A model generated the notes under the pieces. That model saw only the letters and a list, made by a program, of their open reading frames with translations, did not search any database and was not told the origin of the DNA. A DNA stretch of 64,000 nt from Afipia sp. (GTDB lineage Bacteria > Pseudomonadota > Alphaproteobacteria > Rhizobiales > Xanthobacteraceae): the NCBI GenBank assembly GCA_024707075.1, contig JANQAK010000003.1:1488001-1552000 (forward strand), in the 5' to 3' direction. This document shows, piece by piece, positions 53,998-63,751 of the stretch. The first letter of the stretch is position 1. Each line of letters begins with the position of its first letter. A program made the translations under genes and the position numbers.

Positions 53998-56130
53998 ATG
54001 GTTGATGTGACGGCGGGCCAAGGCCAGGCGGCAAAAAGCTCCGGATTTCCCAGCTTCTCCGACATCGGCACCATGCTCAAGCGCGGCGATCTCGCGCTGG
54101 CCTTCGGCGTTCTCACCATTCTGGTGGTGCTCATCCTGCCGCTGCCGGCAGTGGTGCTGGATCTGTTCCTGGCGATCTCGATCACGCTGTCAATCCTGAT
54201 CCTGATGACGGCGCTGTTCATCCAGACGCCGCTGGAATTCTCGGCGTTCCCGACGGTATTGCTGATTTCAACCATGCTGCGGCTGTCGCTCAACATGGCG
54301 TCCACCCGCCTGATCCTGTCGCACGGTCATGAAGGCACCGCCGCCGCCGGCCACGTCATCGAGGCGTTCGGCAATTTCGTGATGAGCGGCAATTTCGTCA
54401 TCGGAATTATCGTCTTCACGATTCTCGTGATCGTGAACTTCGTCGTTATCACCAAGGGTTCGGGCCGCATCGCCGAAGTCGCGGCGCGCTTCCACCTCGA
54501 CTCCATGCCCGGCAAGCAGATGGCGATCGACGCCGATCTCTCCGCCGGCCTGATCGACGAGAAGGTCGCCAAGGAACGCCGCAAGGAACTGGAGGACGAA
54601 AGCGGTTTCTTCGGCGCCATGGACGGCGCATCCAAGTTCGTGCGCGGCGACGCCATTGCCGGCCTGCTGGTGGTGTTCATCAACGTCATCGGCGGCATCA
54701 TCATCGGCGTCGCCCAGCAGGGCATGGGCTTCGCGGACGCAGCCCGCACCTACACGCTGCTGACGGTCGGCGACGGCCTGGTGACCCAGGTTCCGGCGCT
54801 GATCGTTTCGACCGCCGCCGGCCTTCTGGTCTCCAAGGCAGGCGTCACCGGCGCTGCCGACAAGGCCATGATGAAGCAGTTGTCGGGCTATCCGCAGGCG
54901 CTCGGTATGTCGTCCGGCGTGATGCTGGTGCTGGCGCTGCTGCCGGGCATTCCGATGCTGCCGTTCCTCATTCTGGGCGGCGGTGCGGGTTGGCTGGCGT
55001 GGACATCGCAGAACCGCAACCGCATTGCAAAGGTCGAGGAGAAACGGATCGCTGACGCACCTGCGGCGGCAGCCGCCGCCAGCGCCGCAGCCGAAGAGCC
55101 GATCTCGAGCGCACTCAAGATCGACGATCTCAAGATTGAACTGGGCTACGCGCTGTTGCCGCTGGTCAACGGTCCGGACGGAACCGATCGCCTCACCGAT
55201 CAGATCAAGGCGCTGCGCCGTTCGCTCGCCACCGAAATGGGTTTCGTGATGCCCGCCGTGCGCATTCTCGACAACGTGCAGCTCGAAGCCAACACCTACA
55301 TCATCAAGATCAAGGAAGTGGACGCCGGCACCGGCCGCATCTGGGCCAACCAGTTCATGGTGATGGACCCTGCCGGCAATCAGGTCAGCGTTCCGGGCAC
55401 GCACACCACGGAGCCGACGTTCGGATTGCCTGCGACCTGGGTCGACGCCTCACTCAAGGAGGAAGCCTCGCTCAAGGGCTATACCGTGGTGGACGCCGCG
55501 ACCGTCCTGTCCACCCACCTCACCGAACTGCTCAAGGGCAACATGTCGGACCTGTTGTCCTACGGCGAGGTACAGAAACTCCTGAAGGACCTGCCGAAGG
55601 AACAGGGCGAACTCGTCAAGGACATCGTGCCCAACCAGATCACCGTGTCGGGCATCCAGCGCGTGCTGCAATTGCTGCTCGCCGAGCGCATCTCGATCCG
55701 CGATCTGTCGACCATTCTCGAAGGCATCGCCGACGCACTCGCCTTCTCGCGCAATCCGGCGACGCTGGTCGAGCATGTACGCGCACGGCTGGCGCGGCAA
55801 ATCTGCGCGCAGAATACATCGATGAATGGCTACCTGCCGCTGATCGCACTCAGCGCGAAGTGGGAGCAGGCCTTCGCGGAATCGCTGATCGGCACTGGCG
55901 AGGAGCGCAGCCTCGCAATGCAGCCGTCGAAACTCTCGGAGTTCATGACCCTTGTACGCGATCGCTTCGAGCAGGCCGCGCGCGAAGGTGAGGCACCGGT
56001 GCTGGTCACATCGGCGGCGATCCGGCCGTTCGTGCGCTCGCTGGTGGAGCGCTTCCGCGCCCAGACCACCGTGCTTTCGCAGGCGGAAATCCATCCCCGC
56101 GCCCGCCTGAAAACGGTCGGAAGTGTCTGA
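53998..56130 (+). CDS. flhA: Flagellar biosynthesis protein FlhA
   Basis: The 710-residue protein is the nonameric export-gate subunit of the flagellar type III secretion system. The N-terminal half has eight membrane helices (for example LAFGVLTILVVLILPLPAVV) and the highly conserved FPTVLLISTMLRLSLNMAST and GDAIAGLLVVFINVIGG. The C-terminal cytoplasmic domain (about 350-710) binds chaperone-substrate complexes. The ATG at 53,998 with GGGGGAAG upstream gives the usual family start MVDVTAG; the frame is open upstream to 53,863. A Gln/Ala-rich linker joins the domains. Confidence 0.96.
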   Translation: MVDVTAGQGQAAKSSGFPSFSDIGTMLKRGDLALAFGVLTILVVLILPLPAVVLDLFLAISITLSILILMTALFIQTPLEFSAFPTVLLISTMLRLSLNMASTRLILSHGHEGTAAAGHVIEAFGNFVMSGNFVIGIIVFTILVIVNFVVITKGSGRIAEVAARFHLDSMPGKQMAIDADLSAGLIDEKVAKERRKELEDESGFFGAMDGASKFVRGDAIAGLLVVFINVIGGIIIGVAQQGMGFADAARTYTLLTVGDGLVTQVPALIVSTAAGLLVSKAGVTGAADKAMMKQLSGYPQALGMSSGVMLVLALLPGIPMLPFLILGGGAGWLAWTSQNRNRIAKVEEKRIADAPAAAAAASAAAEEPISSALKIDDLKIELGYALLPLVNGPDGTDRLTDQIKALRRSLATEMGFVMPAVRILDNVQLEANTYIIKIKEVDAGTGRIWANQFMVMDPAGNQVSVPGTHTTEPTFGLPATWVDASLKEEASLKGYTVVDAATVLSTHLTELLKGNMSDLLSYGEVQKLLKDLPKEQGELVKDIVPNQITVSGIQRVLQLLLAERISIRDLSTILEGIADALAFSRNPATLVEHVRARLARQICAQNTSMNGYLPLIALSAKWEQAFAESLIGTGEERSLAMQPSKLSEFMTLVRDRFEQAAREGEAPVLVTSAAIRPFVRSLVERFRAQTTVLSQAEIHPRARLKTVGSV

Positions 56131-56436
56131 TCCGGCACCATATCCGGGATGAAATGCCTGCGACATTCTGGTCACAGACAAGTCTTTCGTAAGCCGCCGA
56201 AAAAATAATGGTGCCCGACCGCGAAACCAAACCGCAATTAATCCATTGATTTATATCGATAATTCTTGAGTGGTTTACAGCCCTCTCGGAAGTTCAAGAC
56301 ATTTCACTCGTTTGTGATCGGCGCTTGGAAACGAATCCCTGCCAATTACGTTTCTGTTCATGTGCGGTGGTTGAACCTGCGGGCGAGCGAACAGCACCAA
56401 TGTTCGACCACACCAAAAAGGCGGCGGGAGGTTTGT

Positions 56437-56646
56437 ATGAACCATTCGTTTTACAGTGCAGATCGTATGACACACCTGAAGATCGTCGTTGTGGCGCTGG
56501 TCGCCGCGATCGGCGTCGCGGGTCTTGGAATTTCTGCGCGCCTCTCGGATACCGGACTGACCCAGACGGCACGTGTCAGCGGTCCCGCAATCAAAGCCAA
56601 TAAAGCCGTTGTCCTCACCAGCTCGGATCAATCGACGATCCGCTAA
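56437..56646 (+). CDS. Small membrane-anchored hypothetical protein
   Basis: This 69-residue ORF begins at an ATG with GGGAGG upstream. The N-terminus YSADRMTHLK is followed by one hydrophobic segment IVVVALVAAIGVAGLGISA (about 16-34) and a polar tail ending VVLTSSDQSTIR. It resembles small proteins commonly found in Bradyrhizobium-type genomes. The segment could be a signal anchor or a cleavable signal. A terminator follows within 90 bases. Confidence 0.65.
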   Translation: MNHSFYSADRMTHLKIVVVALVAAIGVAGLGISARLSDTGLTQTARVSGPAIKANKAVVLTSSDQSTIR

Positions 56647-56730
56647 CGATTTCACGAATTCACAAGGCTCTCTTCCCCGCCCCCGAAGTCGCCTTGTGAT
56701 TGCTCAGAAGACCCCAAGTCTGAGACCAGA

Positions 56731-56758
56731 AAACGCCCGCTCCCCACGGGCGTTTTTT
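56731..56758 (+). terminator. Rho-independent terminator
   Basis: ACGCCCG (56,733-56,739) pairs with CGGGCGT (56,747-56,753) and is followed by a run of T residues. It ends the small membrane protein unit on the plus strand. Confidence 0.85.
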
Positions 56759-56774
56759 GTTGTCCGGATTTGGC

Positions 56775-56821
56775 GGCATGATCCCGAAAAGTGGAAACCG
56801 GTTTCGGAAAAAGATCGTGCC
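56775..56821. repeat. Dispersed palindromic repeat (GGCATGATCC type)
   Basis: GGCATGATCCCGAAAAGTGG is followed by AACCGGTTTCGGAAAAAGATC and GTGCC, an imperfect palindrome. It is related to the element at 51,973-52,016. It lies just downstream of the anti-sigma gene. Confidence 0.8.
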
Positions 56822-56829
56822 AAAAATAC

Positions 56830-57917
56830 TCAGCGCGGCTGTGCGGGAAGTGCAGGAACGCTTTCGACCAGCGTGCCGGCATAGACGATCGGACCGGTGG
56901 CAATGCCGGTGGGCGATCCGCCTTCCGGCTCGAGTGTGACCGCATAGGTCGCCGTGTTGATCGTGTCGCTGTCATAAGCAGCCAACGACGGACGAATGGT
57001 GAAATCGCTGCCGCCGATCACGCCGAGCGAGCGCGGGCGTTGGAGCTTGTTCGACACCAGCCAGAGCTCGTAGCTCTTGCCGGGTTCCGCCGCCGCGCCA
57101 ACCTTGCGCACGGTGAAGTTCTTCGTAGCCGTGTCCACCGTGAGAATGAAGGCCGGCGCAGCAGCACCCTGTTGAAGCACCGCGACGAATTGAGCGGGCA
57201 GCGGTGCGGTAGGCGCAGCCACTTCGACCACCTGAATCTTCGGTTTGACGCGAAGATTTTCCGGCAGCAGATCGGGCCGGTAGGCCTGAAGCCAGACCAC
57301 GCCCGCCAGCGAGGCCGCAACCGCCGTCATGATCCAGCCGAACGCCAACCCGCCGCGCTTGGCGCTGGACAACGGAACGACGTTTGAAGGCTGCGACGGC
57401 TGCGCTGCGACCGGTTCAACCACGATGTCCGGCGCCACCGTCGCCACAGGTTCAGCCACCTGATGATCCAATGCGGCCTGATCCGATATAACCTGCTCCA
57501 GCGCGGCAGTTACGGCTGTCGAATCGTCCGGCGGCTGCGGGGTGACGCGCGTGTCGGCCAATTGATCCGGCACGGGTGGCGCGGTTGCGGTCGGCGCGGC
57601 TGGCGTTGACGTAACCGCGATTGGTGCGACGGGAGTATCTTGCGGCTGCACGACCGGTTCGGGTTCGGGCTCCGCAACCGGCTCGATCTTTTTCCCAGAC
57701 CAAGGGCAGCGCTGATGTTGTCCCACAGATGCTGCGGCGGCTCGATCGGAGCAACCATCTGGTGCAACGGGCTGAGCTTGCGATCCCACGCATCGACCAC
57801 TTCCATGAAGCCATGGTCGACGATCATCATGGTTTCAACAAGCGCGCGCTCATCCGCATCGAGGGTACCGAGGGCATATTCCGCGGCAAGCGCGATATGG
57901 TCTTCGCTGTAGTTCAT
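56830..57917 (-). pseudogene. Anti-sigma factor (RskA-type), frameshifted
   Basis: The frame from the ATG at 57,917 gives the zinc-finger-like anti-sigma domain: ALAAEYALGTLDADERALVE, VVDAWDRKLSPLHQ and PPQHLWDNISAALGLGK. It then leaves the family. The next frame goes on with KIEPVAEPEPEPVVQ, a Pro-rich linker, one membrane helix (FGWIMTAVAASLAGVVWL) and a periplasmic RskA domain with GKSYELWLVSNKLQRPRSLGVI, to 56,830. A lost A in the run at 57,689-57,693 (T5 on the plus strand) explains the switch. It follows the sigma-factor gene, so the pair should respond to an envelope stress. A shift in this otherwise core gene hints at sequencing error. Confidence 0.8.
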
Positions 57918-57933
57918 CTCATACCGATCGAAA

Positions 57934-58482
57934 TCATGCCAAACCGAGACATTCGCGAATATCAATCATGCTTCGCCGCAGCCACGTCTTGACGGTGTTC
58001 AGAGGCGTGTTGAACTTCTCCGACAATTGTTCACGGCTCCATCCGTTGTAATAGGCAAGCAGCACCAGTTTCTGGCGCTCCGGATCGAGTTGCCCGACGC
58101 ATTCCAGAATTCGCTTCAACTCCTCCGTCATCTCCCGCCGCGCCAACGGATCGGGCGTATCGGAAGCCACTTCCATGGCCGTCGGCTCGTCCTCGATCGA
58201 AGCCTCGCTGCGCTTGCGGACGACATCGATCGCGCGGTTGCGGGCGATCGAAACCATCCAGGTGATCGGAGAGGCCAGCGTGGGATTGAACTGGCCCGCG
58301 TTGTTCCAGATCTTCACATAGGCTTCCTGGGTGACCTCTTCGGCGAGATCCTGACGCCTCAATATACGGAGCACGACGCCGAAGAGTTTCGCGCGAGTGG
58401 CATCGTAAAGACGCTCGAATGCGGCCTCGTCCCCCTTCGCAACAGATGCAAGCAGCCAGATCAATTCAGCCGGCGTCAGCAT
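57934..58482 (-). CDS. ECF-family RNA polymerase sigma factor (SigK-like)
   Basis: The 182-residue protein starts at an ATG at 58,482 with GAGGGG upstream. Region 2 includes FERLYDATRAKLFGVVLRIL, AEEVTQEAYVKIWNNAGQF and SPITWMVSIARNRAIDVVRK; region 4 includes LVLLAYYNGWSREQLSEKF and NTPLNTVKTWLRRS. It directs RNA polymerase to stress promoters and is presumably held by the adjacent RskA-type anti-sigma factor. Confidence 0.92.
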   Translation of the reverse strand: MLTPAELIWLLASVAKGDEAAFERLYDATRAKLFGVVLRILRRQDLAEEVTQEAYVKIWNNAGQFNPTLASPITWMVSIARNRAIDVVRKRSEASIEDEPTAMEVASDTPDPLARREMTEELKRILECVGQLDPERQKLVLLAYYNGWSREQLSEKFNTPLNTVKTWLRRSMIDIRECLGLA

Positions 58483-58612
58483 TCAATCCCCTCAAAAACG
58501 TCGCTCCACCCAACGTGGGCGACATCGAAACCCGAAGCCACGATTTTGCCATTCCGTATCACATCTTGCCTGTATCCGGTCCAGCTTCGCGGCAGGCAGG
58601 CTTAAAGTCCCG

Positions 58613-58644
58613 AAAAAACAAAACCCGGGCCTTGCGGCCCGGGT
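58613..58644 (-). terminator. Rho-independent terminator of fliI-fliJ
   Basis: On the minus strand ACCCGGGCC, loop GCAA, GGCCCGGGT is followed by TTTGTTTTTT. It lies about 115 bases after the fliJ stop. Confidence 0.85.
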
Positions 58645-58758
58645 CTCATATCATGGAACCATATCGCGAAAACCAGCGTCCCGTCCGATCAGATCAATGC
58701 ACCGTGAACGATCACGGCCGGGAACCCGCCAGCACCAAGGGCCGCCAGCCGGCGAAAC

Positions 58759-59175
58759 TCAAGCCATCGCGATCCGGGACCGCATCAAACCGATGCTGTC
58801 GAGGTCGGCCTGCTCGCGGGCGCTTTCCTCGGCGCGTTCCCGCGCCTGATCGCGTTCATCGAGCAGTTCCACCTTCTTGAGTTCCTCGAACGCCTCGCCC
58901 AGCACGGCCTTGGCATCCTCAAGCTGAACCCGCAGTTCGTCCGCGGAACGGGTGAGGTTCTCCCGGCGCTGGATCGCTGCCTTGGCATAGGTGGGATAGG
59001 CGAAGTGCGAGGGATCCTGAATGCCGGCACGATCCTGCTCGTGCTGGATTTCGCGCTCCAGATCGACCGACATGCGCTGGAAGTCAGCGATCATGCCCTC
59101 GATCTGCGCAACCCTTCGGCGCTTCTCGTCAACCTGAAATTTCTTCAGGCGGATCAGCGTTTCACGTGACTTCAT
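58759..59175 (-). CDS. fliJ: Flagellar export protein FliJ
   Basis: The 138-residue protein begins MKSRETLIRLKKFQVDEKRR and consists almost entirely of an alpha-helical coiled coil (IADFQRMSVDLEREIQ; ENLTRSADELRVQLEDAK), like FliJ, the stalk of the flagellar export ATPase. It should bind FliI and FlhA. The ATG at 59,175 with GGGGAG upstream is taken; the frame is open to 59,226. It follows fliI by 128 bases on the same strand. Confidence 0.88.
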   Translation of the reverse strand: MKSRETLIRLKKFQVDEKRRRVAQIEGMIADFQRMSVDLEREIQHEQDRAGIQDPSHFAYPTYAKAAIQRRENLTRSADELRVQLEDAKAVLGEAFEELKKVELLDERDQARERAEESAREQADLDSIGLMRSRIAMA

Positions 59176-59302
59176 CGACTCATACTCCCCAGAAGTCCCG
59201 ATCTTAAAACGGGACGCAACCGGCATCCCCGCAAGGGCCCCTCCGGTTGAACACAGATGGCGGGATCATGGCGCGACAAAGTTAGCGTTCCGTTTCCAAG
59301 AC

Positions 59303-60622
59303 TTATTGAATTTGCTCTTGCAGGATTTGCTCCAACCGCCGGTAACCCTCCGCCAGCCCGGTGGCCTCGTCCTTGCGCTGCCGCAGAAAGTCTTCCAGCG
59401 GCTCGTGCAGCCGGATGGCTTCATCGACCTCGGGACTGGAACCGGCCCGATAGGCACCCAGCCGGATCAGTTCTTCCATGTCGGCATAGGTCGCCATGGT
59501 CTGCCGAGCCCTGACGATGGTCGGCCAGAACGCCGGGTCCGCAGACTTCGGCATGGTCCGCGACACCGACTTGAGAATGTTAATGGCGGGGTAGCGGCCA
59601 CGCTCGGCGATCGCGCGCTCCATCACGATGTGCCCGTCGAGAATACCGCGAACCGCGTCGGCCACCGGCTCGTTGTGATCGTCGCCATCCACCAGCACCG
59701 TAAAGATGCCGGTGATGGTGCCCTCGCCCAAGCCCGGCCCCGCCCGCTCCAGCAGTTTCGGCAGTTCGGTGAAAACCGTCGGCGTGTAACCTTTTGCAGT
59801 CGGCGGCTCGCCCGCGGACAAACCGATTTCACGCTGCGCCATCGCAAAGCGCGTCACCGAATCCATCATGCACATGACGTCCTTGCCGTCGTCGCGGAAA
59901 TACTCGGCAATCGCCAAAGTGAGATAAGCCGCCTGCCGCCGCATCAATGCGGGCTCATCGGAGGTCGCCACCACCACCACCGAGCGCGCCAATCCCTCTT
60001 CACCAAGGTCATCCTGCAAGAATTCCTGCACCTCGCGGCCGCGTTCGCCGACCAGACCGATCACCGAAATGTCCGCGTCGACATTGCGCGCCAGCATCGA
60101 CAGCAGCACGGATTTGCCGACGCCAGAGCCGGCGAAGATGCCCATGCGCTGGCCGCGGCAGCAGGTCAGAAACGTGTTGAGCGACCGCACCCCGAGATCG
60201 AGTGGCGCCCCCACGCGCTTGCGGGAATGCGCTGGCGGCGGAGCGTTGCGATAGGCCATCGGCGACGGCCCCTGCGTCAGCGGACCCTTGCCGTCGATCG
60301 GCTCGCCCATCGCATTGACCACGCGCCCGAGCCACGACGCCGACGGACGCACCTGGCTCGCCGCATTGGCGATCACCGCGCGGCAGCCACGCCGCACACC
60401 TTCAAGTCCCGCGAACGGCATGACCACGGCATTGTTGCCGGTGAAGCCGATCACCTCGCAGGGAATAAAACGATTGGTGCCGGTCTCCACCACGATGCGC
60501 GCACCGACCGACATGGCGTGGATCGGACCTGCGATCTCCACCATGAGGCCGCGCACACCGACCACGCGGCCATAAATATTGACGCCGTCGATATCGGAGA
60601 TCTGCTCGGCAAGCGCCTTCAT
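59303..60622 (-). CDS. fliI: Flagellum-specific ATP synthase FliI
   Basis: The 439-residue ATPase powers unfolding and delivery of substrates to the flagellar export gate. The Walker A motif is GSGVGKS (165-171), then [15 protein letters not shown], Walker B-like [20 protein letters not shown], and the C-terminal [20 protein letters not shown]. The N-terminal domain (about 1-95) is a beta barrel. It is divergent from ctrA across 370 bp, in which CtrA-type boxes are seen. fliJ follows. Confidence 0.96.
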   Translation of the reverse strand: MKALAEQISDIDGVNIYGRVVGVRGLMVEIAGPIHAMSVGARIVVETGTNRFIPCEVIGFTGNNAVVMPFAGLEGVRRGCRAVIANAASQVRPSASWLGRVVNAMGEPIDGKGPLTQGPSPMAYRNAPPPAHSRKRVGAPLDLGVRSLNTFLTCCRGQRMGIFAGSGVGKSVLLSMLARNVDADISVIGLVGERGREVQEFLQDDLGEEGLARSVVVVATSDEPALMRRQAAYLTLAIAEYFRDDGKDVMCMMDSVTRFAMAQREIGLSAGEPPTAKGYTPTVFTELPKLLERAGPGLGEGTITGIFTVLVDGDDHNEPVADAVRGILDGHIVMERAIAERGRYPAINILKSVSRTMPKSADPAFWPTIVRARQTMATYADMEELIRLGAYRAGSSPEVDEAIRLHEPLEDFLRQRKDEATGLAEGYRRLEQILQEQIQ

Positions 60623-60991
60623 TGCGAAAACCTTAAGTTTCGACGATTCCGCGCCTGTCCCTTAACCCCGTGTTTACCCGCATCGTTAATCATTGCGTCA
60701 CTGTCTTTGGTGACTGAGAGCGCTTGGCCTTCAGAATGAAGGTGCGAGTCGCAGGAGTCGGTTAGGCCCGGATCTTAATGTGGAACTTGAACGGCTAGGC
60801 TACGAAAAGCTGCTTACAGGCAATATCTTAGTGCGATTCGACAAAAATTGCACGATAGAGCTTGCAGACACGAATCAGCATTTGTTAACCATATGTCGTC
60901 AGGATCCGAATCAGTTGTTCAAAGGCGTTTTTCCAGTGCCGCAAGTATGCGGCCGGCCTGACGCCCGGAGCGGCGACTATAGGGGACTGGC
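60623..60991. promoter_or_regulatory. Divergent fliI/ctrA control region with GANTC and CtrA-type sites
   Basis: Six GANTC sites, the recognition sequence of the CcrM methylase, lie at 60,645, 60,746, 60,755, 60,835, 60,872 and 60,908. TTAA-N7-TTTA at 60,662-60,676 is a near-consensus CtrA box, and TTAACCAT at 60,885-60,892 is a perfect half-site. This suits autoregulation of ctrA linked to DNA methylation, and control of fliI. A 75-codon frame through this region is not supported as a gene. Confidence 0.7.
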
Positions 60992-61693
<702 letters not shown>

Positions 61694-61737
61694 TGATGGG
61701 TTGTACCGGGGGCTGTTCGCCCTCTCCTCCCAGACTG

Positions 61738-61764
61738 AACCCCGCCGCGAATGGCGGGGTTTTT
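61738..61764 (+). terminator. Rho-independent terminator of ctrA
   Basis: CCCCGCC (61,740-61,746), loop GCGAAT, GGCGGGG (61,753-61,759), then five T residues. Confidence 0.88.
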
Positions 61765-61881
61765 GTTTGGAAAGGCGCAATTCCGACCTGTTGCCGCCGG
61801 CTTTCGGCCCTTTCGCGCATAAGGCGAAATGGCGGCGAACCCCGGCCGATAAGGCAAAATCAAGAGACGCTTAAGGCAGCC

Positions 61882-63264
61882 TCACACCGCGAACTTCAAC
61901 GCCAGTCCGGCGGCCCCGCACACCGCGAGCGTCGGCAGCATGCCGAAGCGCCAGCGGAACATCGCCAGCATGGCGAACGCGGACAACAGCGCCGCCTTCC
62001 AGTCCAGCGATAAAAAATCCGGCCATGCCGGGCGGAGCCATCCGAGGTTCAACTCGCCGACATTGCGAAACAGCACATGCAGCGCGAACCACACCGCGAG
62101 ATTGAGGATGACGCCGACCACCGCCGCCGTGATCGCGGCGAGCGCGCCTGACAGCGCACGGTTGCTGCGCAGCCGCTCGACATAGGGCGCGCCCAGCAGC
62201 ACCCACAGAAAGCACGGCACGAACGTCACCCATGTGGTCAGGCTCGCGCCGATCAGACCACCCGCGAGCGGCGGGATGCCGCCGGGATCGCGAAAGCCCG
62301 CGAGAAAACCGACGAAGGTCAGCACCAGGATCAGCGGCCCGGGCGTCGTCTCCGCAAGCGCAAGGCCGTCGAGCATCTCGCCGGGGTTGAGCCAGTGCAG
62401 ATCGTTGACCGCCGCCTGCGCCACATAGGCCAGCACCGCATAGGCGCCGCCGAACGTGACCACCGCCATCTCCGAGAAGAAGGCTGCGAGTGTTGGATAG
62501 ACACTGCCCCGTCCGAACAGCAGCACCAGCAGGATCACCGGCGCGACCCACAGCGCTCCGCAGACCGCGACGATCTGCAATCCGCGCTTCAACGTCGGCG
62601 CATCCCGGGACGCAGCGGCGACGTCGGCGGCGCGGTCCGACTGCTCGGCGGATGTCGGCAGTCTGCCGATCCAGTCGGGCGCAATCTTCGCCGCGAACAA
62701 GCCGAACACGCCGGCTGCAACGATGATGATCGGGAACGGGACATGACATGCGAAGATCGCGACAAAAGCCACGGCGGCGAGACCGTAGAGCGCCGTGGTT
62801 TTCAGCGCGCGCCGGGCGATGCGAAACAAGGCCTCGATCACGATGGCCAGGACGGCGGCCTTCAGCCCGAAGAACAATCCGGAGACCACGTCGAGCGCGC
62901 CATACAGCGCATAGATGATGCTCAACGTCACGATGACGACAAAGCCCGGCAACACGAACAGCGTCCCGGCGACAACGCCGCCGCGCACGCCATGCAGCAG
63001 CCAGCCGATATAGGTGGCGAGTTGCTGGGCCTCGGGACCGGGCAGCAGCATGCAGAAATTCAGCGCATGGATAAATCGCGCGTCCGAAATCCACTTGCGC
63101 TCGTCGACCAGTTCGCGATGCATCAGCGCGATCTGGCCGGCGGGACCGCCGAACGACAGCAGCGCGATCCGAAGCCAGACGAAGAAGGCGTCCCGCATCG
63201 AGATACTGGAAGAAGCAGACGGCTCGGCGCTCTGCTCAAGGAGTGACGGATTGGTCGAGGGCAT
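61882..63264 (-). CDS. chrA: Chromate transporter ChrA
   Basis: The product has 460 residues from the ATG at 63,264, or five more from 63,279. Two homologous CHR halves are each recognisable: FVWLRIALLSFGGPAGQIALMH and LLPGPEAQQLATYIGW in the first, AVVTFGGAYAVLAYVAQAAV and ETTPGPLILVLTFVGFLAGF in the second. ChrA exports chromate by proton exchange. As chromate is a sulfate analogue, such carriers can also matter for sulfur oxyanions; that is speculation here. No regulator is adjacent. Confidence 0.92.
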   Translation of the reverse strand: MPSTNPSLLEQSAEPSASSSISMRDAFFVWLRIALLSFGGPAGQIALMHRELVDERKWISDARFIHALNFCMLLPGPEAQQLATYIGWLLHGVRGGVVAGTLFVLPGFVVIVTLSIIYALYGALDVVSGLFFGLKAAVLAIVIEALFRIARRALKTTALYGLAAVAFVAIFACHVPFPIIIVAAGVFGLFAAKIAPDWIGRLPTSAEQSDRAADVAAASRDAPTLKRGLQIVAVCGALWVAPVILLVLLFGRGSVYPTLAAFFSEMAVVTFGGAYAVLAYVAQAAVNDLHWLNPGEMLDGLALAETTPGPLILVLTFVGFLAGFRDPGGIPPLAGGLIGASLTTWVTFVPCFLWVLLGAPYVERLRSNRALSGALAAITAAVVGVILNLAVWFALHVLFRNVGELNLGWLRPAWPDFLSLDWKAALLSAFAMLAMFRWRFGMLPTLAVCGAAGLALKFAV

Positions 63265-63751
63265 GGCACGTTCTTGCACGGGTGCGGACGCGATACTTGG
63301 ACTGGACTGGATACTTGGGCATGCCGCCTATGGGAAGATCGCCTATCTCAGCGGTGTAGCAGTTCGTTGCTGTAGGCGCTGCAAAATAAAACAGCCGCCA
63401 GATTCAGGACACCAGCATTTTGGGGCGTGAACTCTTAAATCGAACTCGATTGGTGCGCGCTTGGCCGATGTCGGCTGTGCCCAGCGACCAAACTTCGTAT
63501 CGCAGCGAAATGACGCGATGCGTCGGAACCGAACATTACTCAATCGACCCAACACCCGACCTTGTATCGACCTTGAGAACTTCCGCCGCAAGACGTTCAT
63601 CCCAACACTACCTTTCGACGACGACATCGCGTAGAAATCGCCTCAAAGGCCGGCTTTTGAGAAAAGATTGTTTCAGGGGAAAGTGGGGAGCGATTATCTA
63701 AGAGGACTGTCGATCATCTATGATGATCTCGGAATCACTGAGGATCTTGTG
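63265..63751. other. Intergenic stretch, no gene supported
   Basis: Short frames on both strands lack ribosome sites and recognisable products. No hairpin with T run was seen. Confidence 0.4.

Noticed and set aside
54268-55404. 378-codon minus-strand frame
   Set aside because: It is antisense to flhA and has a His/Arg/Asp-rich, low-complexity product.
59306-60739. 477-codon plus-strand frame
   Set aside because: It is the shadow of fliI on the opposite strand.
61871-63094. 407-codon minus-strand frame
   Set aside because: It overlaps chrA in another frame and gives an Arg-rich product without domains.
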